Shown here: one piece after another, positions 9,182 through 17,300 of the stretch
Numbering within the stretch: the stretch's first letter is position 1
Layout of the letters: every line of letters starts with the position of its first letter
NCBI GenBank assembly: GCA_017948555.1
Contig: JAFMYY010000014.1
Coordinates: forward strand, 94,063-158,062
Length of the DNA: 64,000 nucleotides
Reading direction: 5' to 3'
Source: Cesiribacteraceae bacterium YIM B00369
GTDB taxonomy: Bacteria > Bacteroidota > Bacteroidia > Cytophagales > Cyclobacteriaceae
The notes under the pieces: generated by a model
The model's database searches: none
What the model was told of the DNA's origin: nothing
Seen by the model: the letters and a program-made list of their open reading frames with translations, nothing else
Position numbers and translations under genes: made by a program

Positions 9182-9382
9182 ATGAGCAAGTCAAAAGAAC
9201 CTAAGTATCACCTGAAGAGTGAGGAAGAGCTAAAACAAGAATGGCAGTTATGGTATGAGGAAGCTAAAAAGAATCCTGTATTTATACCTGAACAGCCTAT
9301 GGTTATCAAGGATGGTAAAATGAAGTTATTTACAGATAAAGGCGATGAAGTGGTTTTTACAGTAAAGATAGGTATTGAATGA
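9182..9382 (+). CDS. Hypothetical phage protein, 66 aa
   Basis: Small charged protein downstream of the capsid terminator. Ends in an ATGA overlap with the following gene, so the pair is probably translated together. No recognised domain; position suggests a head or neck accessory gene. Confidence 0.55.
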   Translation: MSKSKEPKYHLKSEEELKQEWQLWYEEAKKNPVFIPEQPMVIKDGKMKLFTDKGDEVVFTVKIGIE

Positions 9383-9567
9383 AATTATACACTTTAGAAG
9401 AGGTTCTCAGAGCTATTCAGGCATGTGATGAGGAACCTGACCTGTTCGCCTTATACTGTTCCTTTGTTGAGAAAACAGAGTACTTCAATAAAACAGAGCA
9501 GAAGGAAATGCAGGATGCTTACAATAAGAGATTAAACCAGATACAGGATAACGATGTTCAATATTAA
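9379..9567 (+). CDS. Hypothetical phage protein, 62 aa
   Basis: Small acidic helical protein coupled by ATGA to the preceding gene and overlapping the next gene by 14 bases. No family recognised. Such small helical proteins between capsid and neck genes sometimes are head-completion adaptors, but there is no motif here to support that. Confidence 0.55.
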   Translation: MKLYTLEEVLRAIQACDEEPDLFALYCSFVEKTEYFNKTEQKEMQDAYNKRLNQIQDNDVQY

Positions 9568-10735
9568 GAAAACAGTTAGCAGCCTTGCCGGATTGGTAGG
9601 CTTTGAACAAAGAAAGGATCTTGCTATCCCTGCCCTTGATGATGCTTTGCTTATCAGCAGGTCCGGTAAACTCTTTAATAAGGGAGTGCATGAACTGGTT
9701 AATCTTGAAAATATCTTCCTTACCTGCCCTGATTTCTCTCGTTACAATACCACCCAGACAGAAGGGGAGCTATTCAATGAGCATCTTTCCGGCATGGTGG
9801 ACAGTGCCATTACAAATGTTTTACATGGCCTTGTAAATAAAAAAAAGCTATACACCCTAACAAAAGACACACTAACGCAAACAAAGCTTTATGATGGTGT
9901 TGGAAGGTTGGCTGATAAGATCATTGCCCACAACAGGTTTGTAGGCTTTCAGATTGAAACTAAAGAGGGAAGGTTAGGGGTACTGCCTATTATCAGGCGT
10001 ATAATGATTCAGGTAACCGATCAGAACCCTAACCTGAAGTTTTACATTTATCATCCGGAACAGGCAGAACCACTGATGGTAGTGAATGCCGGAAGCCTTA
10101 CGCCTCAGAATGGCTTTAGTGCTGTTAACGTGCTGATGCTTGAAAACATCCTGATGGATACAGCTTTCACCTCATACGATAAGCTTATTGTAGGCTATTA
10201 TGAGGAAGATTTAACCGGACAGGCAGTAAACAAGGATACCGATTTAAGCAAGGCCCCCTGCGGAAGCTGTAACCGGACTAACAACTTAATGTATTGGAGT
10301 TGGGCTAACAACATTGCTATTCATCCTTTTGAGGTTGCCAGTGATGATATAGACAGCACAGGAAGGACACAATTCAGATCAACTGATATGCAGTTCAAGT
10401 ATACCACTAATTGGGGCTTAAACCTTGAAATAGCTATTAACTGTGAAATATCAGAGTTTCTTATCCAGAACCAAAACAGCCTTGCAGCTCCTGTTGCAGA
10501 TCAGTTTGCAGTGTTAGCACTGGAGCAGATAATGAACAGCACAAGGGAGAACAGTGTAAGCGAAAAGACTAAACAGTTAGCATATACCGCCCTTGATGGT
10601 GGAGAGAACAGCCCCGGTATGTATAAAAAATTAGATCAGGCACTTGAAAATCTAAGCTTTGACTTTTCAGGCTTTGATTCTCCCTGCCTGCCTTGCAATA
10701 CAAAAACAGGAGTTAAGTATACATCAGTATTTTAG
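9554..10735 (+). CDS. Phage virion protein of unknown function, 393 aa
   Basis: Large mixed alpha/beta protein without signal peptide or membrane segment. Cys residues occur as CGSC (about residue 237) and CLPC near the C-terminus, which might bind metal or form disulfides. It sits between capsid and neck genes, so it is probably structural. I do not recognise a family. The stop codon is followed after one base by a GTG start of a very short gene. Confidence 0.6.
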   Translation: MFNIKKTVSSLAGLVGFEQRKDLAIPALDDALLISRSGKLFNKGVHELVNLENIFLTCPDFSRYNTTQTEGELFNEHLSGMVDSAITNVLHGLVNKKKLYTLTKDTLTQTKLYDGVGRLADKIIAHNRFVGFQIETKEGRLGVLPIIRRIMIQVTDQNPNLKFYIYHPEQAEPLMVVNAGSLTPQNGFSAVNVLMLENILMDTAFTSYDKLIVGYYEEDLTGQAVNKDTDLSKAPCGSCNRTNNLMYWSWANNIAIHPFEVASDDIDSTGRTQFRSTDMQFKYTTNWGLNLEIAINCEISEFLIQNQNSLAAPVADQFAVLALEQIMNSTRENSVSEKTKQLAYTALDGGENSPGMYKKLDQALENLSFDFSGFDSPCLPCNTKTGVKYTSVF

Positions 10736-10736
10736 C

Positions 10737-10847
10737 GTGAGCGAAGAAGAAAAAAGGCGTGGAGGATTAAGCAGGGAATACATAATAGCCCAACTGAAAA
10801 GAATGGGCTATGTGTATGCAGGTAAAGGTAAATGGAAAAGGGTATAA
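10737..10847 (+). CDS. Very small basic phage protein, 36 aa, GTG start
   Basis: A GTG lies one base after the previous stop and opens a 36-residue reading frame that ends one base before the next ATG. The product is rich in Lys/Arg and Glu with a helical centre (SREYIIAQLKRMGY). The tight fit between two genes argues that it is a real coupled gene rather than a chance frame. Function unknown. Confidence 0.45.
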   Translation: MSEEEKRRGGLSREYIIAQLKRMGYVYAGKGKWKRV

Positions 10848-10848
10848 C

Positions 10849-11289
10849 ATGGGATTAGCAGTATTTGAAAACCTTAAGCGTAAGATTAAATCTGTTCCTG
10901 TTGAAGAGTTCATTAAGGAAGTAGCAGAGGATAAGGAAGCGGAACTTGCTGACCTTAACATTTTCCAGCTAAAGGAAGGTAAGGATAATGAAGGAGAAAC
11001 TATTGAACCGGAATACACGCCATTTACCAAGCAGATAAAAGCCTTTAAAGGACAGCCAACAGACAGGGTAACCCTTGAAGATACAGGAGCATTCCACAGA
11101 AGCTTAAAAGCGGATGTAAGGGGAAAGAAAATTCATTTTGATGCTACAGACCCCAAAACCACTAAACTGGTTAAGAAATACGGAGGGCAGATATTCGGCC
11201 TTGATGATGAAAGCAAATGGAAGTTTAGTCAGGATATTCTGAAGGATGAACTGATTGAGAAAACACGAAACTACATGACAGGTGAATAA
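10849..11289 (+). CDS. Putative virion morphogenesis/neck protein, 146 aa
   Basis: The start at 10849 is chosen because it lies one base after the upstream stop; an in-frame ATG 39 bases earlier would overlap. The middle contains the pattern DTGAFHRSL followed by short strands and KKYGGQIFGLDDES, then a C-terminal helix. This resembles the gp10/gpG-like head-to-tail joining proteins, which show a TG-x-L-x-x-S segment followed by a hand of strands and a loop near a Gly pair. Position before the tail genes agrees. The family call is tentative. Confidence 0.55.
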   Translation: MGLAVFENLKRKIKSVPVEEFIKEVAEDKEAELADLNIFQLKEGKDNEGETIEPEYTPFTKQIKAFKGQPTDRVTLEDTGAFHRSLKADVRGKKIHFDATDPKTTKLVKKYGGQIFGLDDESKWKFSQDILKDELIEKTRNYMTGE

Positions 11290-11304
11290 CGACATTATTT
11301 TAGG

Positions 11305-11844
11305 ATGAGCAACCTTAACACAGACATAGTATACATCCCTCAACCCGTTAACCTTGACAGGCATATACAGACTATCCAGAAGAAGCTGGAAGGTCTTACA
11401 TGGCTTGAAAAGAGCTTTGGCAGGGCTTTTCGTGTGCCTGATTTTAAGCATGGGCATAAGACACCTGTGTTTTACCCCGGACGATTTACAGGGAAGGACT
11501 ACCAACCACTTCACAAGAACGACAAGCTTAAAAGCTACTCTTTTATTGTCGCAGAGGATAACGCTAATTACAGGTTTGATGAAATAATCCTGCAAGGCGT
11601 TAGCATCATCTTTTGGCTTGACCTGCAAAAGATAGACAGCACTAAGGAATATATCTACACCGAAGAACTGAGAAAGGATGTGCTGAAGATTTTAAAAAGG
11701 ACTCCTGTTGAGTTGACATACAACCGCTACTTCTCAGATGCAAAGAATGTATTTCACGGTTTCGACACCTACCAGAAGGACATTATGTATCCCTACGCCT
11801 GCATGAAGTTTGATGTTACTATAAGCTATACTGAAGAGTGTTAA
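11305..11844 (+). CDS. Putative tail-completion/head-tail joining protein, 179 aa
   Basis: Mixed alpha/beta protein with an N-terminal helix, a central beta-rich part and a C-terminal strand ending (MKFDVTISY) that resembles tail terminator folds. Located between the putative neck protein and tail genes. No catalytic motif. Function assigned by position only. Confidence 0.5.
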   Translation: MSNLNTDIVYIPQPVNLDRHIQTIQKKLEGLTWLEKSFGRAFRVPDFKHGHKTPVFYPGRFTGKDYQPLHKNDKLKSYSFIVAEDNANYRFDEIILQGVSIIFWLDLQKIDSTKEYIYTEELRKDVLKILKRTPVELTYNRYFSDAKNVFHGFDTYQKDIMYPYACMKFDVTISYTEEC

Positions 11845-11858
11845 ACAATTAATAAGCA

Positions 11859-13262
11859 ATGAATATACACGGGGAAGATTTCTATTACAACTTAGTTCAT
11901 CCGGTTACAAAGGCCAATATCAGAGTATTTAAGGAAATTGATATTGAAGGGGATTTTGAGGAAAAAATATGGTATCAGGTAACCCATGATACAGGTGGTA
12001 ACCCTATGACTCAGGAGATTGTAGCAGCCAATCCTGATATGTATATATACAAAGACAGGATGTACTTCAAGAAGGGCGCAGGTGGAGGTTCCCTTTCATC
12101 CGGTGGTAAAATACCTGTGGATTCCAGAATAGTTTATGTAGGTGATAGTATCACTGCTCATCAGTTTACAGTAAGTGGAGGACAATATTTTTACATGACC
12201 AGCGGATATGCATCATGGGCTAATATATTATCAGGACATAAGTTTTATCAACCTATAGGTGGTAATAAAGGGGTTGCAGGAGAAAGAACAGATCAGATTA
12301 TTGCAAGACTTGGTGCTATACTGGCACTCAGACCTAAAGTTACTGTTATGTTACTTGGTACAAATGATACTTCTCAATCAATACCTGAAGCAACTATCAA
12401 GAGGAATCTTAATATCATTTATAAGGCTTTAAGAAGTATTGGTTCTAAAGTAGTTGCTATAACTATCCCTGATAGATTTGCTCCCACAGCATTACTTAGC
12501 TCTGCTAATGAAACTATAAGGCAGAATGTAAACAGTTGGATACTTTCTAATCCTGATGTAATATCTGTAGATTCTTCTATGCTTAATGATGCTTCATATT
12601 TCTCAGATGGTCTGCATACAAATGCAGCAGGAGCTTATCTTTTAGGTACTGCTGTAGCTGAGAAGCTTAATACTTTAGTTGAGGATACTAATGTTGGTTA
12701 TCAAATTGATCCTGAAGCTGTAAATAATTATTTATTAGCAGGTGGTACAAACAATGCAACAAGCTGGTCCACCCAATCAGGAAGTGCAGGAGGTGCTACT
12801 GTTGCTACAAGTAAAGTAGTAGAAGATGGAGAGAATAAACAGTTGCTTACCATTAGTGGAAGTTACACAGGAAACCTGAGAGAAGCAGGACTAAAGCAAA
12901 CATACAGTAATCATACTTATTTCCAATCTGGTGATACAGTAGAAGGGATTATTGAGTTTGAAGTATTGGAGCCTTTAGTAAACATTAAAGAATTTAAATT
13001 AATGTTAGTTATTTTCTCTGCTTCATGGGCTAATATTCTGGCAGGAACAAATGGCCTTTCAGGATCAGTGGACCAATCCCTAACCATAGAGCCGGGCAGA
13101 TACGTCATGAAAACACCCGCAATAGTAGTAGGGGATGCTGCTGTTCCTGCAATAACCGAAACAACTATTTTAGCGGGCTTTGTTGATGCTGCTGCTTCTC
13201 AGCCTGTTAATGCAAAGATTAAAATCCACCGGATAGGATCAAGAAAGGTGAATTCAATATAA
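11859..13262 (+). CDS. Phage tail-region protein with SGNH/GDSL hydrolase domain, 467 aa
   Basis: Residues about 85-275 form an SGNH hydrolase: block I GDSITAH (Ser97), block II around NKGVAGERTD, block III LLGTNDTS (Asn169), block V DGLHTN (Asp250, His253). The fold removes acyl groups from sugars or cleaves esters. Residues 1-80 look like a virion-attachment domain with beta strands, and 285-467 a beta-sandwich reminiscent of carbohydrate-binding modules. The gene is inside the structural block, so a role in deacetylating host surface glycan during adsorption is plausible (inference). The stop overlaps the next start by one base (TAATG). Confidence 0.82.
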   Translation: MNIHGEDFYYNLVHPVTKANIRVFKEIDIEGDFEEKIWYQVTHDTGGNPMTQEIVAANPDMYIYKDRMYFKKGAGGGSLSSGGKIPVDSRIVYVGDSITAHQFTVSGGQYFYMTSGYASWANILSGHKFYQPIGGNKGVAGERTDQIIARLGAILALRPKVTVMLLGTNDTSQSIPEATIKRNLNIIYKALRSIGSKVVAITIPDRFAPTALLSSANETIRQNVNSWILSNPDVISVDSSMLNDASYFSDGLHTNAAGAYLLGTAVAEKLNTLVEDTNVGYQIDPEAVNNYLLAGGTNNATSWSTQSGSAGGATVATSKVVEDGENKQLLTISGSYTGNLREAGLKQTYSNHTYFQSGDTVEGIIEFEVLEPLVNIKEFKLMLVIFSASWANILAGTNGLSGSVDQSLTIEPGRYVMKTPAIVVGDAAVPAITETTILAGFVDAAASQPVNAKIKIHRIGSRKVNSI

Positions 13263-13504
13263 TGCTACAAACAGCTATAATCTTAGGACTTCTTAACTCT
13301 ACCATCCTCCTTTCCTTTATGAAATGGGGATGGATAGACTTATACCAGATGCACCGCAAAGAGTGGATGCCTGATAACTGCTTTCTGTGCTTTGGATTCT
13401 GGCTTGCATGGATAGAGGTTATTATCCTATTCTTTGTCATGCCTTCATGGGGATTATTATTAGTTCCCTTCCTTGCTACTCCTATTACAAGAAAACTGAT
13501 TTAA
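13262..13504 (+). CDS. Small multi-pass membrane protein in phage tail region, 80 aa
   Basis: Two to three hydrophobic segments (about residues 3-20, 43-60 and 62-74) with few charges between them; Trp/Cys-rich middle. Coupled by TAATG junctions on both sides, between the SGNH protein and the tail chaperone. It could be a membrane effector such as a second holin or exclusion protein; nothing more specific can be read. Confidence 0.6.
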   Translation: MLQTAIILGLLNSTILLSFMKWGWIDLYQMHRKEWMPDNCFLCFGFWLAWIEVIILFFVMPSWGLLLVPFLATPITRKLI

Positions 13505-13941
13505 TGGAAACCCTTACCACCAACAGGAAGAATAAAATAGAACTGTATGCTTCCATCTATGAGCTGCCTATTAAGCGTTCTAATGCCTACAATAAGTATT
13601 CAGGAATGGATGCAGACATTGGAAGCGACAAAGAAGCAGTAGGCACTCACTATGATAAATTACTCATGTTCTTAGGATCAGGAAAGGACATGAACGAAGA
13701 AGCACAGAGGGAAGCAGCTAACCTTTATATGTACTGGCAGTTAGTCCATCAGGGGATTAACCCGAAGCATCTTTCCTTTGCCTGCATGGTCCATTCTGTT
13801 GATGGGGTAGTGTATAATGACCTTACAGAATCCGGATTGCAAAAGGTAGTGGATAAGCTTGCAGAGATTGAGGTTACAGAAGGTGAAATAAGGGAGTTCC
13901 TTGATGATGTAAAAAAAAACTTCAGGAAGAGCGGAAAGTAG
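13504..13941 (+). CDS. Tail assembly chaperone, short form (gpG-like), 145 aa
   Basis: Helical, soluble protein directly upstream of the tape-measure region, in the place of lambda gpG. The start at 13504 overlaps the upstream stop (TAATG). In the zero frame it ends after the A-run with FRKSGK. Short and frameshifted long forms normally bind the tape measure and tail tube during tail assembly. Function is inferred from position and from the frameshift signal at 13914. Confidence 0.72.
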   Translation: METLTTNRKNKIELYASIYELPIKRSNAYNKYSGMDADIGSDKEAVGTHYDKLLMFLGSGKDMNEEAQREAANLYMYWQLVHQGINPKHLSFACMVHSVDGVVYNDLTESGLQKVVDKLAEIEVTEGEIREFLDDVKKNFRKSGK

Positions 13942-14294
13942 CATTCCCTGAGAAGTTTAATCAGCCTGACCCTTACCTTGAAAAGATCAGGCAAAGGACA
14001 TCACTGGAAATAAACTACATGCAAAACGGCTTTGATCCTGCTGTACTTAAGAAGATTGAGAACATTGAAGATCAGCTCCTGCAAATGCACAAGCCCAACA
14101 ACTACAACATGGCAGACCCTGAAAACATCCTTTTAGATGCAGACAGGACATTTGAAAGGCTGTGCTGTAGTCTTGAAGATCATGGAATACAAAGGCCGGA
14201 AGAGTTAAGCGAGTTTAAATTCTATAGCAGGATTGAGCATATAGAACAGAAAGCAAGGCAGGGGAATAGTAGTAAAGAGTTTGTGGCAGAATAA
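13504..14294 (+). CDS. Tail assembly chaperone, -1 frameshifted long form (gpGT-like), 263 aa
   Basis: If ribosomes slip back one base at A AAA AAC (13914-13920), translation continues from 13920 in the -1 frame with LQEERKVAFPEKF and stays open through to the stop at 14292-14294. The frame is already open well before its first ATG (14019), which shows that the downstream part was selected as an extension rather than as a separate gene. The predicted product has 139 residues from the first frame and 124 from the second. This reproduces the lambda G/GT arrangement. Efficiency cannot be read from sequence. Confidence 0.72.
13914..13920 (+). promoter_or_regulatory. Programmed -1 ribosomal frameshift site A AAA AAC
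   Basis: The zero-frame codons are AAA AAC preceded by A, the classical X XXY YYZ heptamer, inside a run of nine A residues. A purine-rich AGGGAG lies about 18 bases upstream and may act as a weak stimulatory Shine-Dalgarno-like element. The -1 frame downstream is open for 124 codons. Confidence 0.8.
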
Positions 14295-14312
14295 GCACAC
14301 AAAATAACAATA

Positions 14313-14338
14313 AGCACTTGTAAAATGGTGCTTTTTTT
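14313..14338 (+). terminator. Hairpin terminator upstream of tape measure
   Basis: Five-bp stem AGCAC / GTGCT with a 10-base loop, followed by seven consecutive T residues. It lies 19 bases after the chaperone stop and would limit read-through into the tape-measure gene. Confidence 0.6.
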
Positions 14339-14388
14339 GTATATTTAGGAACCTATCTACATCCACCAGCGACACCTAACCGCTGGAA

Positions 14389-17300
14389 ATGTCAAATAAT
14401 AACCAAGTATCCTTTTCGGATCTGTTCGATTTCAACGACCGTACTCCTGTTGATAAGGGTATACAGGTTATTGAAGCCCTTGAAAAATCATACGCAGGTA
14501 TGGTTGACTCCCTTACGTCCAGAAGTAAGGAAGCAGAAGCTGCATTAAAAGGATTTACAGGAACCCTTCAAAAACTCAAAGAAGCTAATAAGCCCGGAGC
14601 TTCCGACAGTGCCATTTCCGATAATGCAAAGGCATCCGCAGCCTTACGTAAGGAGATGGAAGCCCTTAAAAAGTCGCAGTCTGACTATCAGAAAACAATT
14701 GACACACTTAATAAACAGCTTGATAAGCTTAAGGATAGTAAGGATGCGTTATCCGATAAGAACACCCTTGAGGCAGGCAGTTTAGCTAAACTCAAAAAAC
14801 AATTAAAGGAAGCCCAAACGCAGTATGAATTATTAGGAAAAGCTACAGATGATGCCACTAAAACTGATGCGCTAAAGAAGCTTACCGAAATAAACAACGA
14901 ATACAAGAAGCAGAAAAAGATATTAGATGATGCCAAAAAAGCTAAGTCTGATATTACTAAATCTTACAAATCAGAGGCAGGCAGTTTAGATTCATTAAAG
15001 CAGCGACTGAAAGAGGCAGAAGCACATTATCTCTCTTTAGGTAAGGCTTCAGGTGAAATAGTTAAAAGTGATGCACTAAAGAAATTCACTGAGCTTAACA
15101 ATGAATATAAAAAGCAGAAGGCAATTCTTGATGAGGCAAAGAAGGCTAAGATTGAAATTTCTAAAGCTAACGATGTTGAATCCGGAAGTCTTGTAGACCT
15201 TAAGAGGCAGTTAAAGGAAGCTGAGGAAGCCTACAGGAAGTTAACGATATCAGGGAATAAAAACAGTGAGGCAGACCCCGTAAGTCAGGAACAACTCAAT
15301 AAAATTACTGAGTTGGGAGTGGCAGTTAAGAAAGGCGAAAAAGCCATGAGGGATGCAAAAAATGGGGTTGTAGTTGTTACAGGTTCTTATAATGCTTTAG
15401 CTCAGGAAGTAAACGAACTTAATCAGGATTTAAAAAATTTACCGGAGGCTTGGGGGAAGAATAAAGCACAGGCTGAAGCACTCCAAAGGGTTATTTACAA
15501 GAAAACCCAAACCCTGAAGGATTTTGATGCAGCAGTCAATCAGAACTTCAGGGATGTAGGTAAGTATCAGTTAGCCCTTCAGGGGTTAGGTACTACCTTT
15601 AAAGATGCGCTTGGCTTTGGTTCTGCCCTTGCCGTATTTGCCACTATATCAACAGCGTTCAAGAGTGCTATTGAAACAAATAAGGAGTTTGAAAAATCTC
15701 TTTCCTCCCTTTCTTCCATTACAGGAGCAACAGGACAGGATCTTGAATACTACAAAGAACAGGCAGCAGAGATAGGGCAAACCACTACACTATCAGCCTC
15801 ACAGGCGGTAGAAGCGTTTAAGCTGATGGGTAGTGCAGCCCCTGAATTACTTAAGAACAGGGAAGCCCTTGCAGCTACTACAAGGGAAGCAGTAATACTT
15901 GCAGAAGCAGCGGGAATTGAGTTACCGGCAGCAACTCAGGCATTGGCATCTGCCATGAACCAGTTTAACCTGCCTGCATCGGAAGCAAACAGGCTGATTA
16001 ATGCTTTAGCCGCGGGGTCTAAAGTTGGTGCCGCGGAAATACCAGACCTGACAGCAGCAATGGATAAGGCAGGTAATACTGCTAAAGGCTTTAATGTTTC
16101 GGTAGAGGAAAGCGTTGCAGCCATCGAGGTATTAAGTAAGGCGAATATTAAGGGAGCAGAAGCAGGCACAGCATTACGGAACGTCCTGCTAACCATGCAG
16201 ACAATAGACACCCTGCCACCTAAAGCACAGGCCAAACTGGAAGAGTATGGAGTAAGCCTTGAAAAGGTAAGCGATACCACCATTCCCTTACAGGAAAGAA
16301 TGGAGGAACTGGCAAAGGTTACGGGGGATGCCTCTGCTATGAAAGAGATATTCGGAAAGGAGAATATCAATGCCGGTGCTGCTATCCTGCAAAACACGAA
16401 ACTACTTGCTGAATATACAGAAGGGGTAACAGGAACCAGTACAGCTTTAGATCAGGCAACTACCAATGTTGATAACCTTGACGGGGATTTAAAATCTCTT
16501 TCCTCAGTAATGGAATCGCTTGTACTGGAAGGCTCTACCCTTAACGGATTAATGAGATCCTTAGTACAGGGGTTTACTGCTTTCCTGCTTGCAATCAAAG
16601 AAACTCCCCGATTCATTAAGGAGAATATAGGCCTTATCAGTGCTTTAGGTGTTGCCATTATAGCTTACAACACAGCACAGATCAACGCCAATGCCCTTAA
16701 GCTGAAGGATATTGCCCTTGCTAAGAAAAAGATAATATGGGATAAGGCACAGGCAGTAGCCACAAGACTTACCACTACCTCACAGTGGAACCTGAATGCA
16801 GCCTTATCCGCTAACCCTATCGGGGCTGTAATAGTAGCAGTAGCAGCACTGGCAGCAGTGTTTGTAACCCTGTATAACAGGAGTGAAACCTTAAGAGCCG
16901 GAGTTGCCGGTTTATGGGAATCCCTGAAGGTTGTAGGGGAAAACATATCTGAGGTTTTTGATGTGTTGACAATTGATAATTTAACCAAAGGTTTAGTAAC
17001 AGGTGATTTTAGTGCTATTACCGGAGCTTTCAAAAAAATGGGAGAGGGTGCAGGTACAGCTTTTGCAGATGGTTATAACACTAAGCTAAAGGAAGAACAT
17101 GATAAACTGGAGGCTGAAAGGATTAAGAACAATAATGCTTTAGTTGACCGAAACCAAAAATTAAGGAAGAGCGAGCTGGAAAAAGAACTTTCATTTCTCC
17201 GCAGAAAGAAAAGCCTGTTAAAAGAGGGTAGTGAGGAAGAGAAAGATTTGATTGAAAAAATCAACAAGAAGAAACAGGAGATAACTGATGCAGAAAGCAA

